Assembly: GCF_000506865.1 (NCBI RefSeq)
Contig: NZ_AYSV01000091.1
Coordinates: 1 to 61,522 of the forward strand
DNA from: Pelistega indica
GTDB taxonomy: Bacteria > Pseudomonadota > Gammaproteobacteria > Burkholderiales > Burkholderiaceae_B
Reading direction: 5' to 3'
DNA length: 61,522 nucleotides
The notes under the pieces were generated by a model that worked only from the letters and a program-made list of their open reading frames with translations, was not told where the DNA came from and searched no databases. Position numbers and translations under genes: made by a program. Below are positions 28,138 through 38,678 of the stretch, piece after piece; within the stretch, counting starts at the first letter, position 1; every line of letters starts with the position of its first letter.

Positions 28138-29736
28138 TTACTGTTTTTCATCACTAGTTTCATCAGGTATGTCTTCATCCTTGATAAATTTACTTGATAA
28201 AAGGGTAAGGCGTTGCTCAATATTTGTTTGTTCCAATAAGGTAGTAGCCTTTTCAGCTTTTGTATTAAGATCCAAGAGTAATTCAGTCAATGGTAATGAT
28301 GTGCCATTAAAATTAATAGTTTCTACTTCTTTAATTGATTTGCCATTAGGTGCTTCGGCTTGAATAGTGAAAGATAATGCATTCCCTTTTTTTTCTGCCA
28401 ACTTAGCTTCTAATAATGCTTTCTCAATGTCATGGGTAATTGCATCTAGTTCTGTTTTATCATCTTTGGTTGGGAGATTTAGATGGTTTATTTTTGCACT
28501 AAGTGTAAATGAATCAAATAATAATTGACTCAGCGTAGAAGGTTCTACTTGAATATCAAGGTTGATTTTTGACAGCATGGAAAAAACAACGTCTTCAGTC
28601 ACCGTTTTGTTTAGTTCAGGTAAAATCATTCCTACATCAGCAGTAATACTAGCTTCCCCGCCTTTATTACGAATACGGATAGGACCATAATTAATTTCTG
28701 GCTTTTGGTTAAATAATGCAAGGGAGGATGCTCCTAATCGTAGAGCATTTTTTGCAAAAATATCCTCACTATTGCCCATCTCACTAGGATTCTTGAGTGC
28801 CAAAATGAAGTTCTCTTTTAAGATTTGCGCTAGTTGAGAGAATAGTTGCTTGGTTGCGGCAGAATCTAGGCGGTTATAGCCAATATTAGTGGTTAATTGT
28901 CCAAAAGGTACATCATTAATAGCGATTTCTTGGTACTCATCTTGTAGCTGAACTGAAATTTGTTTACCATCGTCGTTCATATTTGAATGGCTTTTCAATT
29001 TCTTATAGGCAACATCAATTTCATCGAATTTGAGTTGCATACCATCTAAGTCAGTATTACTTAGATATAACTTACCCTCTTTCGTTGCATGACTCTGTGA
29101 AGAAATTGTTCCTGGACTAATGATAAGACTGAAAGGGTTTTCTTTATCAAGAGATGAAAGACTCATTCCTGAAAAATTTAGCGAAACACTTGAGTCCGTT
29201 AGCTCACGGTTGGTGTTAAATGATAGTTCATGTTGTTCAGAAGTAAGTTTGAATTTTTTCTCTGTGTCATTAATGCTCAAAGGAGCAATCGTAGCTGTTC
29301 CTTTGATTTTTTTATCATAACCATAACGATAATTAATAACGATAGGATTCTCTTGTTGGAAGGCGTTAAAGAAAGGTTCAGTATTGCTATTTCTGATAAG
29401 TTTTAACTCACTACTATAGCTAACAGGGGCAAGTAGTCCCTGTTTAAGTCGACTAAATGGTAAAGGACCATGCTCAATATCTTGTTCAACTAAATCAATG
29501 TTTTTTCCTTGATAGTTAACACTCCAGATATAGTGGGTAGAAAAAATATCAGATTCGGTTTTTTTGTAGGTAAAAGAGAAGTCTTTGATGTTCAATGTAT
29601 TTTGAATGTATTGATTAACTTCTGCTATTTCGTTTTCTAGGCGAGATTGAGTCTTATCGCCATGGACTTTGCTGGCTAACGGGTAGATAGCACCTAGAGC
29701 TAGTATAAGACCACCAATGATAAATTTTACACGCAT
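28138..29736 (-). CDS. DUF945 (YdgA-like) family protein
   Basis: The 532-residue protein starts with a signal-anchor (KFIIGGLILALGAIYPLASKV) and is otherwise a long beta-rich periplasmic chain with the DUF945 pattern: YIQNTLNIKDFSFTYKKTESD in the first 60 residues, a central GASSLALF segment and INLDIQVEPSTLSQLLFDS near 390. The function of YdgA-like proteins is unknown; they sit in the periplasm attached to the inner membrane. Monocistronic and convergent with livF. Confidence 0.85.
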   Translation of the reverse strand: MRVKFIIGGLILALGAIYPLASKVHGDKTQSRLENEIAEVNQYIQNTLNIKDFSFTYKKTESDIFSTHYIWSVNYQGKNIDLVEQDIEHGPLPFSRLKQGLLAPVSYSSELKLIRNSNTEPFFNAFQQENPIVINYRYGYDKKIKGTATIAPLSINDTEKKFKLTSEQHELSFNTNRELTDSSVSLNFSGMSLSSLDKENPFSLIISPGTISSQSHATKEGKLYLSNTDLDGMQLKFDEIDVAYKKLKSHSNMNDDGKQISVQLQDEYQEIAINDVPFGQLTTNIGYNRLDSAATKQLFSQLAQILKENFILALKNPSEMGNSEDIFAKNALRLGASSLALFNQKPEINYGPIRIRNKGGEASITADVGMILPELNKTVTEDVVFSMLSKINLDIQVEPSTLSQLLFDSFTLSAKINHLNLPTKDDKTELDAITHDIEKALLEAKLAEKKGNALSFTIQAEAPNGKSIKEVETINFNGTSLPLTELLLDLNTKAEKATTLLEQTNIEQRLTLLSSKFIKDEDIPDETSDEKQ

Positions 29737-29820
29737 GGATAAACCTATAAAAAAATAGAATCGAGCTAATTATAATCTAAAATACTCGTTGTCTTTTCTA
29801 TAGAGAGAATAGAGAGAAAA

Positions 29821-30297
29821 ATGAACATTTATTTAGCAGGCTTTGATGTATTTAGGATAGATGCGATTAAACATGGTGAACATTTGCAACAACTCTGCAC
29901 ACAGTATGGGTTCACTGGATTATATCCGTTGGATAATCATGCACCAGAGGGATTATCAGGTGCTGAATTAGCTCATTGGATTTACCAAGCAAATATAAAC
30001 CTAATTAATCAGTCAGATATTGTGGTGGCGAATGTAAATCCATTTAGAGGGTTTGAGCCAGACTCGGGCACTGTTTTTGAAATTGGTTATGCTAAGGCAA
30101 AAGGGAAAACAGTGGCTGTTTACACACAACAGCAGATTACACTGCGTTCACAAATTCCTCATCAGCATGGTAAGGATATTCAAGGCTATGAAGTTGAGGA
30201 TTTTGGTTTAAATTTAAACTTGATGATCGCTTGTAGTGTTGATTATCAAGCAGAAACTTTTGAGCAATGTTTACAATGGCTTCAAAAACATGTTTAA
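29821..30297 (+). CDS. nucleoside 2-deoxyribosyltransferase
   Basis: The enzyme exchanges bases of 2'-deoxyribonucleosides in purine or pyrimidine salvage. The 158 residues start MNIYLAGFDVFR, which matches the family nucleotide-binding start, and contain DIVVANVNPFRG and PDSGTVFEIGYAKAKGK, the latter with the nucleophilic Glu. Complete length. The gene is divergent from the DUF945 gene. Confidence 0.92.
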   Translation: MNIYLAGFDVFRIDAIKHGEHLQQLCTQYGFTGLYPLDNHAPEGLSGAELAHWIYQANINLINQSDIVVANVNPFRGFEPDSGTVFEIGYAKAKGKTVAVYTQQQITLRSQIPHQHGKDIQGYEVEDFGLNLNLMIACSVDYQAETFEQCLQWLQKHV

Positions 30298-30319
30298 GTA
30301 GTGAGGTCTACACGATTAA

Positions 30320-30769
30320 TTAGTTAGATTTTTTTAAGGCTAACATGGTACCTCGGCAGTTAGGTGTCCCACATAAGCACCGATATTCTGCTTTACGTTT
30401 TTTAGTGATACGTCCATCAAGGATAAGGCTATAGTCATAGAATAACTCTTCTCCTTTTTTGATATCTTTGATGGCGTAGATAAAGACACGCGTACCTTCT
30501 TCATTTTCTTGTGTTTCACAGTTCGGTGTACAACTATGATTAATCCATCGTGCATCATTACCTTGTTGACCGCCGTCAATAATCAAACCATTTGATGTAG
30601 CAAAAAAGAATGTATGAAAAGGATCATCGGGATTCACAGGAAAAAGAGCATCAGCCTGTTCAGTGGTAATTCTTTTGCCACCATATTCAATAATTTTTGT
30701 ACCAGCTGGAATATCTTTAAGGGCAAAAACCCCTTGCCCATGTAATGTTGATTGGCGGACACTATGCAT
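30320..30769 (-). CDS. SET-domain protein (lysine methyltransferase fold)
   Basis: The 149-residue protein consists of just a SET domain: GVFALKDIPAGTKIIEYGG at the start, the knot motifs RWINHSCTPNCE (about 87) and GEELFYDYS (about 119), and a post-SET CxCxxxxC region CLCGTPNCRG that should bind zinc. These residues form the SAM and lysine sites of SET methyltransferases. The substrate in bacteria is unknown. It lies 33 bases after panB on the same strand, so both are probably co-transcribed. Confidence 0.9.
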   Translation of the reverse strand: MHSVRQSTLHGQGVFALKDIPAGTKIIEYGGKRITTEQADALFPVNPDDPFHTFFFATSNGLIIDGGQQGNDARWINHSCTPNCETQENEEGTRVFIYAIKDIKKGEELFYDYSLILDGRITKKRKAEYRCLCGTPNCRGTMLALKKSN

Positions 30770-30802
30770 GGTTCTCCTACTATAGGAAGAGGTTTAAGCG
30801 TT

Positions 30803-31633
30803 TTAGGCATTTTTCTTTGCTACTCCAAAACAATGATCAAGAGTAGGGAATGTTTCGTTGCGTACTTCTTCTGCATAGGCTTTGACTCCCTCGCGAATGA
30901 TTGCTTGCGCATCAGCAAATTGTTTGGCAAATTTTGGGATGCGTGGGCCACTTAAGTTGAGAATATCTTCTGTGACTAAAATTTGACCGTCACAAGCGGG
31001 TGATGCTCCTATACCAATGGTTGGAATAGCAATATTCTCAGTAATACGACGACCAAGAGATTCAGCACTTCCTTCAATAACAAGACTGAATGCGCCTGCC
31101 TGAGATTGAGCAATCGCATCTTGATAAATACGTTCTGCCATTTCTTCGGATAAGCCTTGAGCTTTAAATCCACCCATCGTATTGAAGTATTGAGGCATTA
31201 GTCCTACATGAGCCATGACAGGAATCCCTCGCTCCGTTAAGAAACGAGTTGTTTCTGCTAAGAAAGCGCCACCCTCCATTTTGACGGCTTGAGCATTACT
31301 TTGTTTTAATAAATAAGCGGCATTACGGAATGCCTGTTCTTTGGATTCTTGGTAGCTGGCAAACGGCATATCAACCACTACACAGGCTTTTTGGGTAGAA
31401 CGCATAACGGCTTGACCATGAGCTGCCATCTGTTCAAGTGTAATGGTTAAGGTGTTTTCCATATTGTATCCCACCATAGCCGTAGAGTCGCCCACTAGAA
31501 TAAGATCTACAAATTCATCTAGGATACGTGCAAAAGGGCTTGAATACGAAGTTAAACACACAATTTTTTGTTGTCCTTTCATCGCTTGAATTTGGGGAAC
31601 AGTATTGCGTTTAACAATAATAGGGGTACTCAT
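30803..31633 (-). CDS. panB: 3-methyl-2-oxobutanoate hydroxymethyltransferase
   Basis: PanB transfers a hydroxymethyl group to alpha-ketoisovalerate, the first step of pantothenate synthesis. The 276 residues contain the metal-binding LVGDSTAMVGY (about 42), DMPFASYQESKEQA, VKMEGGAFLAE and GIGASPACDGQILV. Complete. It is divergent from the acetolactate synthase gene, whose pathway supplies its substrate. Confidence 0.97.
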   Translation of the reverse strand: MSTPIIVKRNTVPQIQAMKGQQKIVCLTSYSSPFARILDEFVDLILVGDSTAMVGYNMENTLTITLEQMAAHGQAVMRSTQKACVVVDMPFASYQESKEQAFRNAAYLLKQSNAQAVKMEGGAFLAETTRFLTERGIPVMAHVGLMPQYFNTMGGFKAQGLSEEMAERIYQDAIAQSQAGAFSLVIEGSAESLGRRITENIAIPTIGIGASPACDGQILVTEDILNLSGPRIPKFAKQFADAQAIIREGVKAYAEEVRNETFPTLDHCFGVAKKNA

Positions 31634-31761
31634 TTATATTCCTTTTGTAAGGGATGTCAATAATCTAATAGCATACCCTAAATTGTTAGTAAGATGTATA
31701 AAACAATCTCAATAGATAGGCTACAATGGTATGACTATTTTTTAAATTTTTTTTTACTATT

Positions 31762-33495
31762 ATGTCTTCAGAAAATACTTTGTCAGGTGCTCAAGCGCTC
31801 TTAAATACCTTAATTGAACAAGGTGTAGATACTATTTTTGGTTATCCCGGTGGTGCAGTATTACCTCTATATGATGCCTTGTATTCTGAAAAACGGATTC
31901 GTCATATTTTAGTTCGTCATGAGCAAGCAGCAATACATGCTGCAGAAGGTTATGCTCGTTCAACAGGCAAACCAGGAGTGGTATTAGTTACGTCAGGACC
32001 AGGAATGGCAAATACCACTTCAGGGTTATTAGATGCAATGTGTGATTCTATCCCTGTGCTATGCATTAGTGGTCAAGTAGCGACTAGTGCGATTGGTACA
32101 GATGCTTTCCAAGAATGTGATGCGGTAGGTATTTCACGCCCTGTGACTAAATGGAATGCACAGATTAAACGTAGTGAAGATGTCGTAGGGTTAACATCTA
32201 AAGCTTATCAATTAACAACACAAGGTAGACCAGGGCCTGTATTGCTAGACTTTCCTAAAGATATTCAAATGGCGATAGTCCCAGCTGAGGGTAGTAAAGC
32301 TGTGCCATTAGATAAGCCTTTACAAGTATCTCCCTCTATTCAACAGGCAGCGATTAAGCGAGCGGCATCATTAATTGTTAATGCTAAACGTCCGGTCTTT
32401 TATGGTGGAGGCGGGTTAATTAACTCAGGTAAAAAAGCATGTGAAGTGTTTAGTAATTTGGTGAGTTACTCTGGCGCACCTTGTACGCTAACACTAATGG
32501 GACTAGGAGCCTTTCCGTCTAGTGATAAGCAGTTCTTAGGTATGCTAGGGATGCATGGTACGTTGGAAGCAAATCTAGCCATGCATCATGCTGATTTGAT
32601 TGTTTGTATTGGCGCACGTTTTGATGATCGTATTACTGGGCGATTATCAGATTTTTGTCCTCATGCCGTAAAAGTTCATTTAGATATTGATCCTGCTTCT
32701 ATTGATAAAGTTGTTCGTGCTGATGTGGCGCTAGTAGGAGACTGTTATGAGGTGCTTTGTGATTTATTCAATGAAGTCAAATCATTAGAGCAAGACACAG
32801 GACGCTTGACGGAATGGTGGCAGCGGATTGCCAAATGGCAGGCGAAAGAATGTTTATCGTTTAATCCTTCTACGGAAGTTATTTTGCCACAGCATTTATT
32901 GACTGAAGTAAATCAATGGGTGCAAACAACAGAGGCTATTGTTAGTACTGATGTTGGCCAACATCAGATGTGGGCAGCACAATACTTGCAGTTTAATCGC
33001 CCTAATCGTTGGCTAACCTCTGGTGGAGCAGGTACTATGGGCTATGGTATGCCTGCTGCTATTGGAGCCAAGATAGGCAATCCTAATGCAACAGTGGTAT
33101 GTATTACGGGAGATGCATCAATTCTGATGAATATCCAAGAAATGGCGACAGCGATGCAGCACAAAGCAAATATTAAGGTGATTTTATGTAATAACCAGCA
33201 TATGGGGATGGTGCGTCAATGGCAAGAGCTTATTCATAGTGAGCGTTATAGTCATAGTTATAATGAGAGTATGCCTGATTTTGTAGCCTTAGCTAAAGCG
33301 TTTGGTTGGGAAGGTACTCAAGTGTCTAATCCAAGTTACTTAGCAGAGGCTCTGGAGGCGTGTTTTAAAGCAACAGGACCATATTTTTTAGATGTGCGAG
33401 TTCAGGCACAGGAGAATTGTTTCCCTATGATGCCGGCTGGTTATGGACATCAACAAGTGATGTTATCAGAGGATAATTGGTACGTAGAAGAATAA
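31762..33495 (+). CDS. ilvB: acetolactate synthase large (catalytic) subunit
   Basis: The enzyme makes 2-acetolactate or 2-aceto-2-hydroxybutyrate for Val, Leu and Ile synthesis, using ThDP and FAD. The 577 residues contain the activating Glu in [17 protein letters not shown] (about 51-56), SGPGMANT, the FAD domain ([25 protein letters not shown]) and the ThDP-Mg motif [16 protein letters not shown]. No ilvH/ilvN regulatory subunit lies beside it in this window; the next gene is on the opposite strand. It could therefore be an isozyme or the partner gene is elsewhere. Confidence 0.93.
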   Translation: MSSENTLSGAQALLNTLIEQGVDTIFGYPGGAVLPLYDALYSEKRIRHILVRHEQAAIHAAEGYARSTGKPGVVLVTSGPGMANTTSGLLDAMCDSIPVLCISGQVATSAIGTDAFQECDAVGISRPVTKWNAQIKRSEDVVGLTSKAYQLTTQGRPGPVLLDFPKDIQMAIVPAEGSKAVPLDKPLQVSPSIQQAAIKRAASLIVNAKRPVFYGGGGLINSGKKACEVFSNLVSYSGAPCTLTLMGLGAFPSSDKQFLGMLGMHGTLEANLAMHHADLIVCIGARFDDRITGRLSDFCPHAVKVHLDIDPASIDKVVRADVALVGDCYEVLCDLFNEVKSLEQDTGRLTEWWQRIAKWQAKECLSFNPSTEVILPQHLLTEVNQWVQTTEAIVSTDVGQHQMWAAQYLQFNRPNRWLTSGGAGTMGYGMPAAIGAKIGNPNATVVCITGDASILMNIQEMATAMQHKANIKVILCNNQHMGMVRQWQELIHSERYSHSYNESMPDFVALAKAFGWEGTQVSNPSYLAEALEACFKATGPYFLDVRVQAQENCFPMMPAGYGHQQVMLSEDNWYVEE

Positions 33496-33565
33496 TCAGC
33501 TAATAAGCAAATCTATCACGCAAAGCTAATAAATGATATTGCTCGAGAATAGCCAGTTGGCGTTC

Positions 33566-34333
33566 TCAAGCACTTTTTTTGAATCCACCTACTTTTTTGG
33601 CAATAATTAGCTCATTCTTCATGGAATGTTCCCAACCTACTAATTCAGTGACTGTCACTTGATAGCCTCGTGCTTCAAGTTGTAGACAACGTAACACATT
33701 GGTTAAATGAGAACCAAATTCACGGGTATGAATAGGGTGACGCCATAATTCTGATAGGGGAGTTTTACCAAGAACAGAACTTTTTTCTTTTCTGAAAATG
33801 GAAGCCACCTCAGCTTGGCAACAGGGCACTAGCACCATGTAACGTGCATTATGAGCAAGACCAAAACGAATAGCATCATCAGTGGCGGTATTACATGCAT
33901 GTAAAGCTGTCACAATATCAATTTTTTCTGGTAGCTCTTTGGTGATAATGGATTCTTCCACCGTCATTTGCATAAAATGCATGCCTTGACTAAATCCTAA
34001 ACGATTAGCCAAATCAATAGATTTTTTAACTAAATCAGCTCGTGTTTCTATGCCGTAAACATGAGCATTTTCAAATTGTTTTAAATATAAATCATATAAG
34101 ATAAAGCCAAGATAAGATTTTCCAGCACCATGGTCGACTAAATTAAGGCTATGTTTATGCTCAATAATATCTGCCATTAATGGTTCAATAAATTGATAAA
34201 GATGGTATACCTGTTTAAGTTTACGGCGTGTGTCTTGGTTTAGCTTGCCTTCACGAGTCAAAATATGTAGCTCTTTTAGTAGCTCAATACTTTGCTGTGG
34301 TTTAATTTCAGGAATAATCTGGGCTTGGCTCAT
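33566..34333 (-). CDS. SAM-dependent methyltransferase-like protein
   Basis: The 255-residue protein has a class-I methyltransferase fold with motif I LVDHGAGKSYLGFILYDLYL (about 65-84), an acidic motif II region VYGIETRADLV and a VPCCQAEVAS motif near 167 where the acidic/catalytic loop is expected. It resembles the Methyltransf_32-type group, whose targets are mostly unknown. Its start is 8 bases past the hemN stop, so it is likely co-transcribed with hemN. Target not deducible. Confidence 0.75.
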   Translation of the reverse strand: MSQAQIIPEIKPQQSIELLKELHILTREGKLNQDTRRKLKQVYHLYQFIEPLMADIIEHKHSLNLVDHGAGKSYLGFILYDLYLKQFENAHVYGIETRADLVKKSIDLANRLGFSQGMHFMQMTVEESIITKELPEKIDIVTALHACNTATDDAIRFGLAHNARYMVLVPCCQAEVASIFRKEKSSVLGKTPLSELWRHPIHTREFGSHLTNVLRCLQLEARGYQVTVTELVGWEHSMKNELIIAKKVGGFKKSA

Positions 34334-34341
34334 GTGATTAC

Positions 34342-35707
34342 CTACACCGTCATAGAGAAAATACGAGTTTCTGGTTGATTGCGTAACATACGGAGGTCGA
34401 AAGACATACAGATATTACGGGCGAAAGTACGACCTAAATCGGTAATTTTTAGGTAATTAGAGCCTATTTCTATTAGGCCATCGGCTTGCATTTCTTGCAA
34501 ACGATTCAGAACATCAGGAAGTTCAGGAAATTGCATATCGGGCTTATCCCAATGAGTTTCTAATAAACACATGAGGTTTAGAATATGACGACGAATGATT
34601 AAATCTTCTTGATTGAGTAAGTGACCGCGATAAAGAGGTAGTTCATTTGCTTCAAGGCGTGCATAATAGTCCTCAAGAACTTTTTCATTTTGTGCAAAAC
34701 CGTACCATGAGTCACCAATTGCTGATACGCCAAGACCAATCATTAATTGTGTTGATGACGAGGTATATCCCATAAAATTACGATGAATTTTTTTACTTGA
34801 GCATTGATTGATATAAGTCATCTGACGGTAAGGAAAAATGATCCATCCCTATTTCCACATAACCTAATTCTTCAAGCAAAGCTTTACCATTTTCGTATAA
34901 AGCACGTTTTTCTTCCCCAGAGGGTAAGTCGTTCTCATCGTATCCACGTTGTCCATTACCTTTAATCCAAGGAACATGAGCGTACGAGTAGAAAGCTAAA
35001 CGGTCTGGCTTTTGAGCAATAGTACGGCGAATAGTATTTTCCATAGATTTCCATGTCTGGAAAGGTAGCCCAAAAATAAGATCATGACTAACGCTGGTAT
35101 ATCCTATTTCGCGAGCGGCATTAGTAACATTTAATACGTTTTCAGCTGGTTGGATACGATGAATAGCTTTTTGAACTATTGGATCATAATCTTGAACACC
35201 AAAGCTCACACGACGAAAACCTAGATCATAAAGTGTTTGTAAGTGGGTACGACGAGTATTATTTGGGTGACCTTCAAAACTAAGCTCTGGGTGTTCTGCT
35301 AAGTCGGCTGTGGAAAAAATAGTCGTAAGTAAATGATGAAGATTTGCTTCGCTGAAGAAAGTCGGTGTGCCTCCACCTAAATGAATTTCTTTTATTTTGG
35401 GCTTGCGACCAAGAATATCCAAATACATACGCCACTCTTTTAGGATGGCTTGGATATAAGGATCCTCTACCTCGTGTTTTTTTGTGATACGTTTATGACA
35501 GGCACAGAAAGTGCATAGGCTTTCACAGAAAGGCAAATGTAGATATAGACTAATGCCTTCATTATCATTTGATTCTTCAAAACTGCGCTTAAGCGTCTCA
35601 ATATATCTGTCTTTGCTGAAACTTTCTTCATCCCAATATGGCACAGTAGGATAACTTGTGTAACGAGGGCCAGGAATATTATATTTATTGATCAATGTGT
35701 TTTTCAT
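34342..35707 (-). CDS. hemN: oxygen-independent coproporphyrinogen III oxidase, frame broken by one extra base
   Basis: HemN is a radical-SAM enzyme that makes protoporphyrinogen IX without oxygen. The N-terminal part has the cluster motif CESLCTFCAC (about 62-71) and HLGGGTPTF. The given frame ends after DDLYQSMLK with TAA at 34793-34795, and the next frame continues with KKIHRNFMGYTSSSTQ and the HemN C-terminal domain to 34342. Removing one base (CAAGTAA to CAGTAA, or the T of the stop) gives 454 residues with family spacing between DDL and HRNF. Confidence 0.94.
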
Positions 35708-35802
35708 AAGGTAAAAACCTAAGGTAACAACTAATAGGGATAGTTTAGCAGATAGTCTAGTTTAGCTGTTTTCTTTTGTTCATGAGGAATGGCATAAGAC
35801 AT

Positions 35803-35835
35803 AAAAATACCCTGATAATGGCATATTATCAGGGT
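35803..35835 (-). terminator. Rho-independent terminator after topB
   Basis: ACCCTGATAAT / ATTATCAGGGT, an 11-bp perfect stem with a 5-base loop, is followed on minus by ATTTTTATG. It lies about 30 bases after the topB stop. Confidence 0.88.
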
Positions 35836-35860
35836 GGCTAGAGTTCAAAAATACAAGGGC

Positions 35861-38480
35861 TTATTCTTTCTTAGTTTTTTTCTTAGTAGCTGTAGTAGTT
35901 GTTTTTGCTGCTGATTTAGTAGCAACTTTACGCCCTGTTTTTGTTACCGATTTTGTCGCTTTTTTAGCTGCTGTTTTAGTCGCTGCTTTTGAGCTTGTTT
36001 TGGTAGCTGTTTTGCTTGCTGCCCCTCTTTCTTCAAACTCAAAACCGATTTTACCTTTATTATCTAACACCAAATAAGCTTTAAATTTACGATTTGTCCG
36101 ATTAGAGACAAAGTTTTCAAGTAAATCAGTTTTGCCAGTTTCCAGTAGTTTTTGCATTTGTTCAGATGAAATTTCCTGCTGCAGAATGACTTTACCAGAT
36201 TTAAAATCACAAGGCTTATCTTGATTGTTAGACTGATCACAGATATAGTTCATGCCTACATCATAAATATGACCAGTGGCACATTTTGGACATTTGCCTA
36301 ATGCTTTTAAGGTAGAGAAATCAATCTCCTCTTTATCTTCATCATTATTCTGACCAAAATCAAATTCAAGTTTATTTTCATCTGTCAGGCGTAAAATAGC
36401 CGAGAAAGGACGTCCTAATTTACTAATAAAGCCTGTTAATGGTCCAATAGATCTATTGCGTAGTAGTTCTTCAGCCTCTTCTGTTTCGAGATTACGACCA
36501 CCAGGGTTTTTCGTAATTGAAAAGTCACAGTGAGTACAAGCAAAACGGCGATAGTTTTCTTTTACTTGATTACCACAAACAGGGCAAGGTGCTGTTAAAG
36601 TAACATAGTCCCCTGGTATTGTGTCATGTTCATATTCTTTGGCACGTTTTACAATGACTTGAGTGTTTTGTGCAATCTCTTGCATAAATAGGTTTCTATC
36701 CAGTGACCCTTGCTCAATTTGTTTGAGTTTATGCTCCCATTCGCCTGTTAATTCAGGCGAGGTTAATTCTTTTATATTTAAACCATTTAATAGCGTCATT
36801 AATTGACGTGTTTTTGTGGTTGGGATAAGGTCACGGTTTTCACGACGTAGGTATTGATCAGTGATTAAACCTTCAATAATAGTTGCTCTAGTAGCAGGCG
36901 TACCCAAACCACGTTCAGACATTGCTACGCGTAATTCATCATCTTCAACAAGCTTACCTGCTCCCTCCATGGCACTGAGTAATGTTGCCTCAGTGTAATG
37001 TGGAGGAGGCTTGGTAGCATGAGTTTCCATACGAATATCTTCAGTATGAACCTTTTCATTTGGGGCAATGGGTACTAAATGATCATCGCCTTCTTGGGTG
37101 GTTCGACCATAGACTTCTAGCCAACCAGCAGAAACAAGTACTTTACCTTCTGTTTTAAAGTAATGCCCTGAGACTTGAGTTAGTCTAGTTGTTACTAGGT
37201 ATTCTGCCGCTGGATAAAAGATTGCCATAAAGCGTTTTGTAATCAAATCATAAATCTTTGCTTCAGCTTCACTTAATTCTTTAGGTACTTGCGAGGTTGG
37301 GATAATTGCAAAGTGATCAGATACTTTCTTATTATCAAAAATGCGTTTATTTGGTTTTATCCATGACTTAGTTAAGATATTTTTAGCAAACGGTACATGT
37401 GATTTATTGATAGCAGAGCTACTTTCGCTAATCTCACCTAATGTTTGTTTGACAGTGTTGACATAGTCTTCAGGTAAATAACGTGAATCAGTACGTGGGT
37501 AAGTGATGACCTTATGGCGCTCATAAAGTGCTTGTGCTAGAGCCAGTGTTGTTTTTGCCGAATAGCCAAATCGGGAGTTAGCTTCACGTTGTAAAGAAGT
37601 TAAATCATACAAAGCAGGAGAGGATTGTGAGAGGGGTTTAGACTCTTCAGAGACTGTACCTGTTTTATTTTTGCACGCCATAATAATGGTTCGTGCTTCA
37701 GATTCAGACCATAAACGATTTTCTTTTTTCTCTGGATTGTTGGCATTCTTTTTTGAAGTCTTTATCAATCCAACGGCCTTCATAGATACCTGCTGCAGCG
37801 ACAAAAGTAGCAATGACTTCCCAGTAGTCTTTGGATTCAAATTGACGAATTTTTTGCTCACGATCAAAAACAATAGCTAGTGTTGGTGTTTGTACTCGAC
37901 CAATAGGCGTTTTAAAGAAACCACCGTCTTTACTATTGAAGGCAGTCATGGCACGAGTACCATTAATGCCAACAAGCCAATCAGCTTCGGCACGAGAGCG
38001 TGCAGCCGCCTCTAGAGGTTTCATGCTTTCATCTGAACGAAGATTATTAAATGCATCCAGTATGGCTTGCTTTGTCATGGATTGGAGCCATAACCGTTGG
38101 ATGGGTTTATTTACTTTGGCATATTGAATAATATAACGAAAGATTAATTCACCTTCTCTTCCCGCATCACAGGCATTAATTACGGCGGATACATCTTTTC
38201 GTTTGAGTAATTTGACTAAGAGTTTTAAACGCTCCATTGACTTTTTGTCAGCTGGCTGAATATCAAAACCATTTTTAGGAATGGCAGGTAAATGAGTAAA
38301 AGACCATTTACCACGCACCACATCGTCAGGGTTAAACAGAGTTAATAAATGTCCAACACTGGACGATAAGACATATTGATTATTTTCAAAATAACCATCG
38401 TGTCGCTCAAAGCCACCGAGAGCCCGAGAAATATCTTGGGCAACAGAAGGTTTTTCGGCAATAATTAAAGTCTTAGTCAT
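35861..38480 (-). CDS. topB: DNA topoisomerase III, frame broken by one extra base
   Basis: TopB is a type IA topoisomerase that decatenates DNA. The TOPRIM half (MTKTLIIAEKPSVAQDISRA, then DAGREGELIFRY) starts at 38480 and breaks after DKDFKK at the A6 run (T6 at 37749-37754 on plus). The continuation frame gives NANNPEKKENRLWSESEA, the active-site YPRTDSRYL and the GLGTPATRATIIEGL region. Repaired length is 872. Two cysteine-rich Zn-like segments (CPVCGNQ..., CPKCATGH...) follow, and the last 50 residues are a Lys/Thr/Ala tail resembling histone H1-like tails. Confidence 0.93.
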
Positions 38481-38678
38481 TCTTTTCTCGTGTTAGTAAA
38501 AGCCAAATTAAATAAACAATAATTTTGGATAATAAGAGAGGGAAAATGTATTTTGCAAGTGAAAATCCATAAATGCCTTAATATTCTTTTGTTAATTTTA
38601 AGATTAAAGCAAGCAAATAACATTCTAACTATTTGATTTTACATTAATAAATAGGAAAAAAATTTTTTCTATGAAATA
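38481..38678. other. AT-rich intergenic gap
   Basis: About 200 bases between topB and the GluQ-like gene, both on minus, contain no gene or clear hairpin that I can see. The topB promoter is presumably here. Confidence 0.5.

Noticed and set aside
34342-34821. A separate gene covering the C-terminal half of HemN
   Set aside because: Its first residues are not HemN-like until KKIHRNF, and the upstream frame ends exactly there, so it is the second half of one broken gene.
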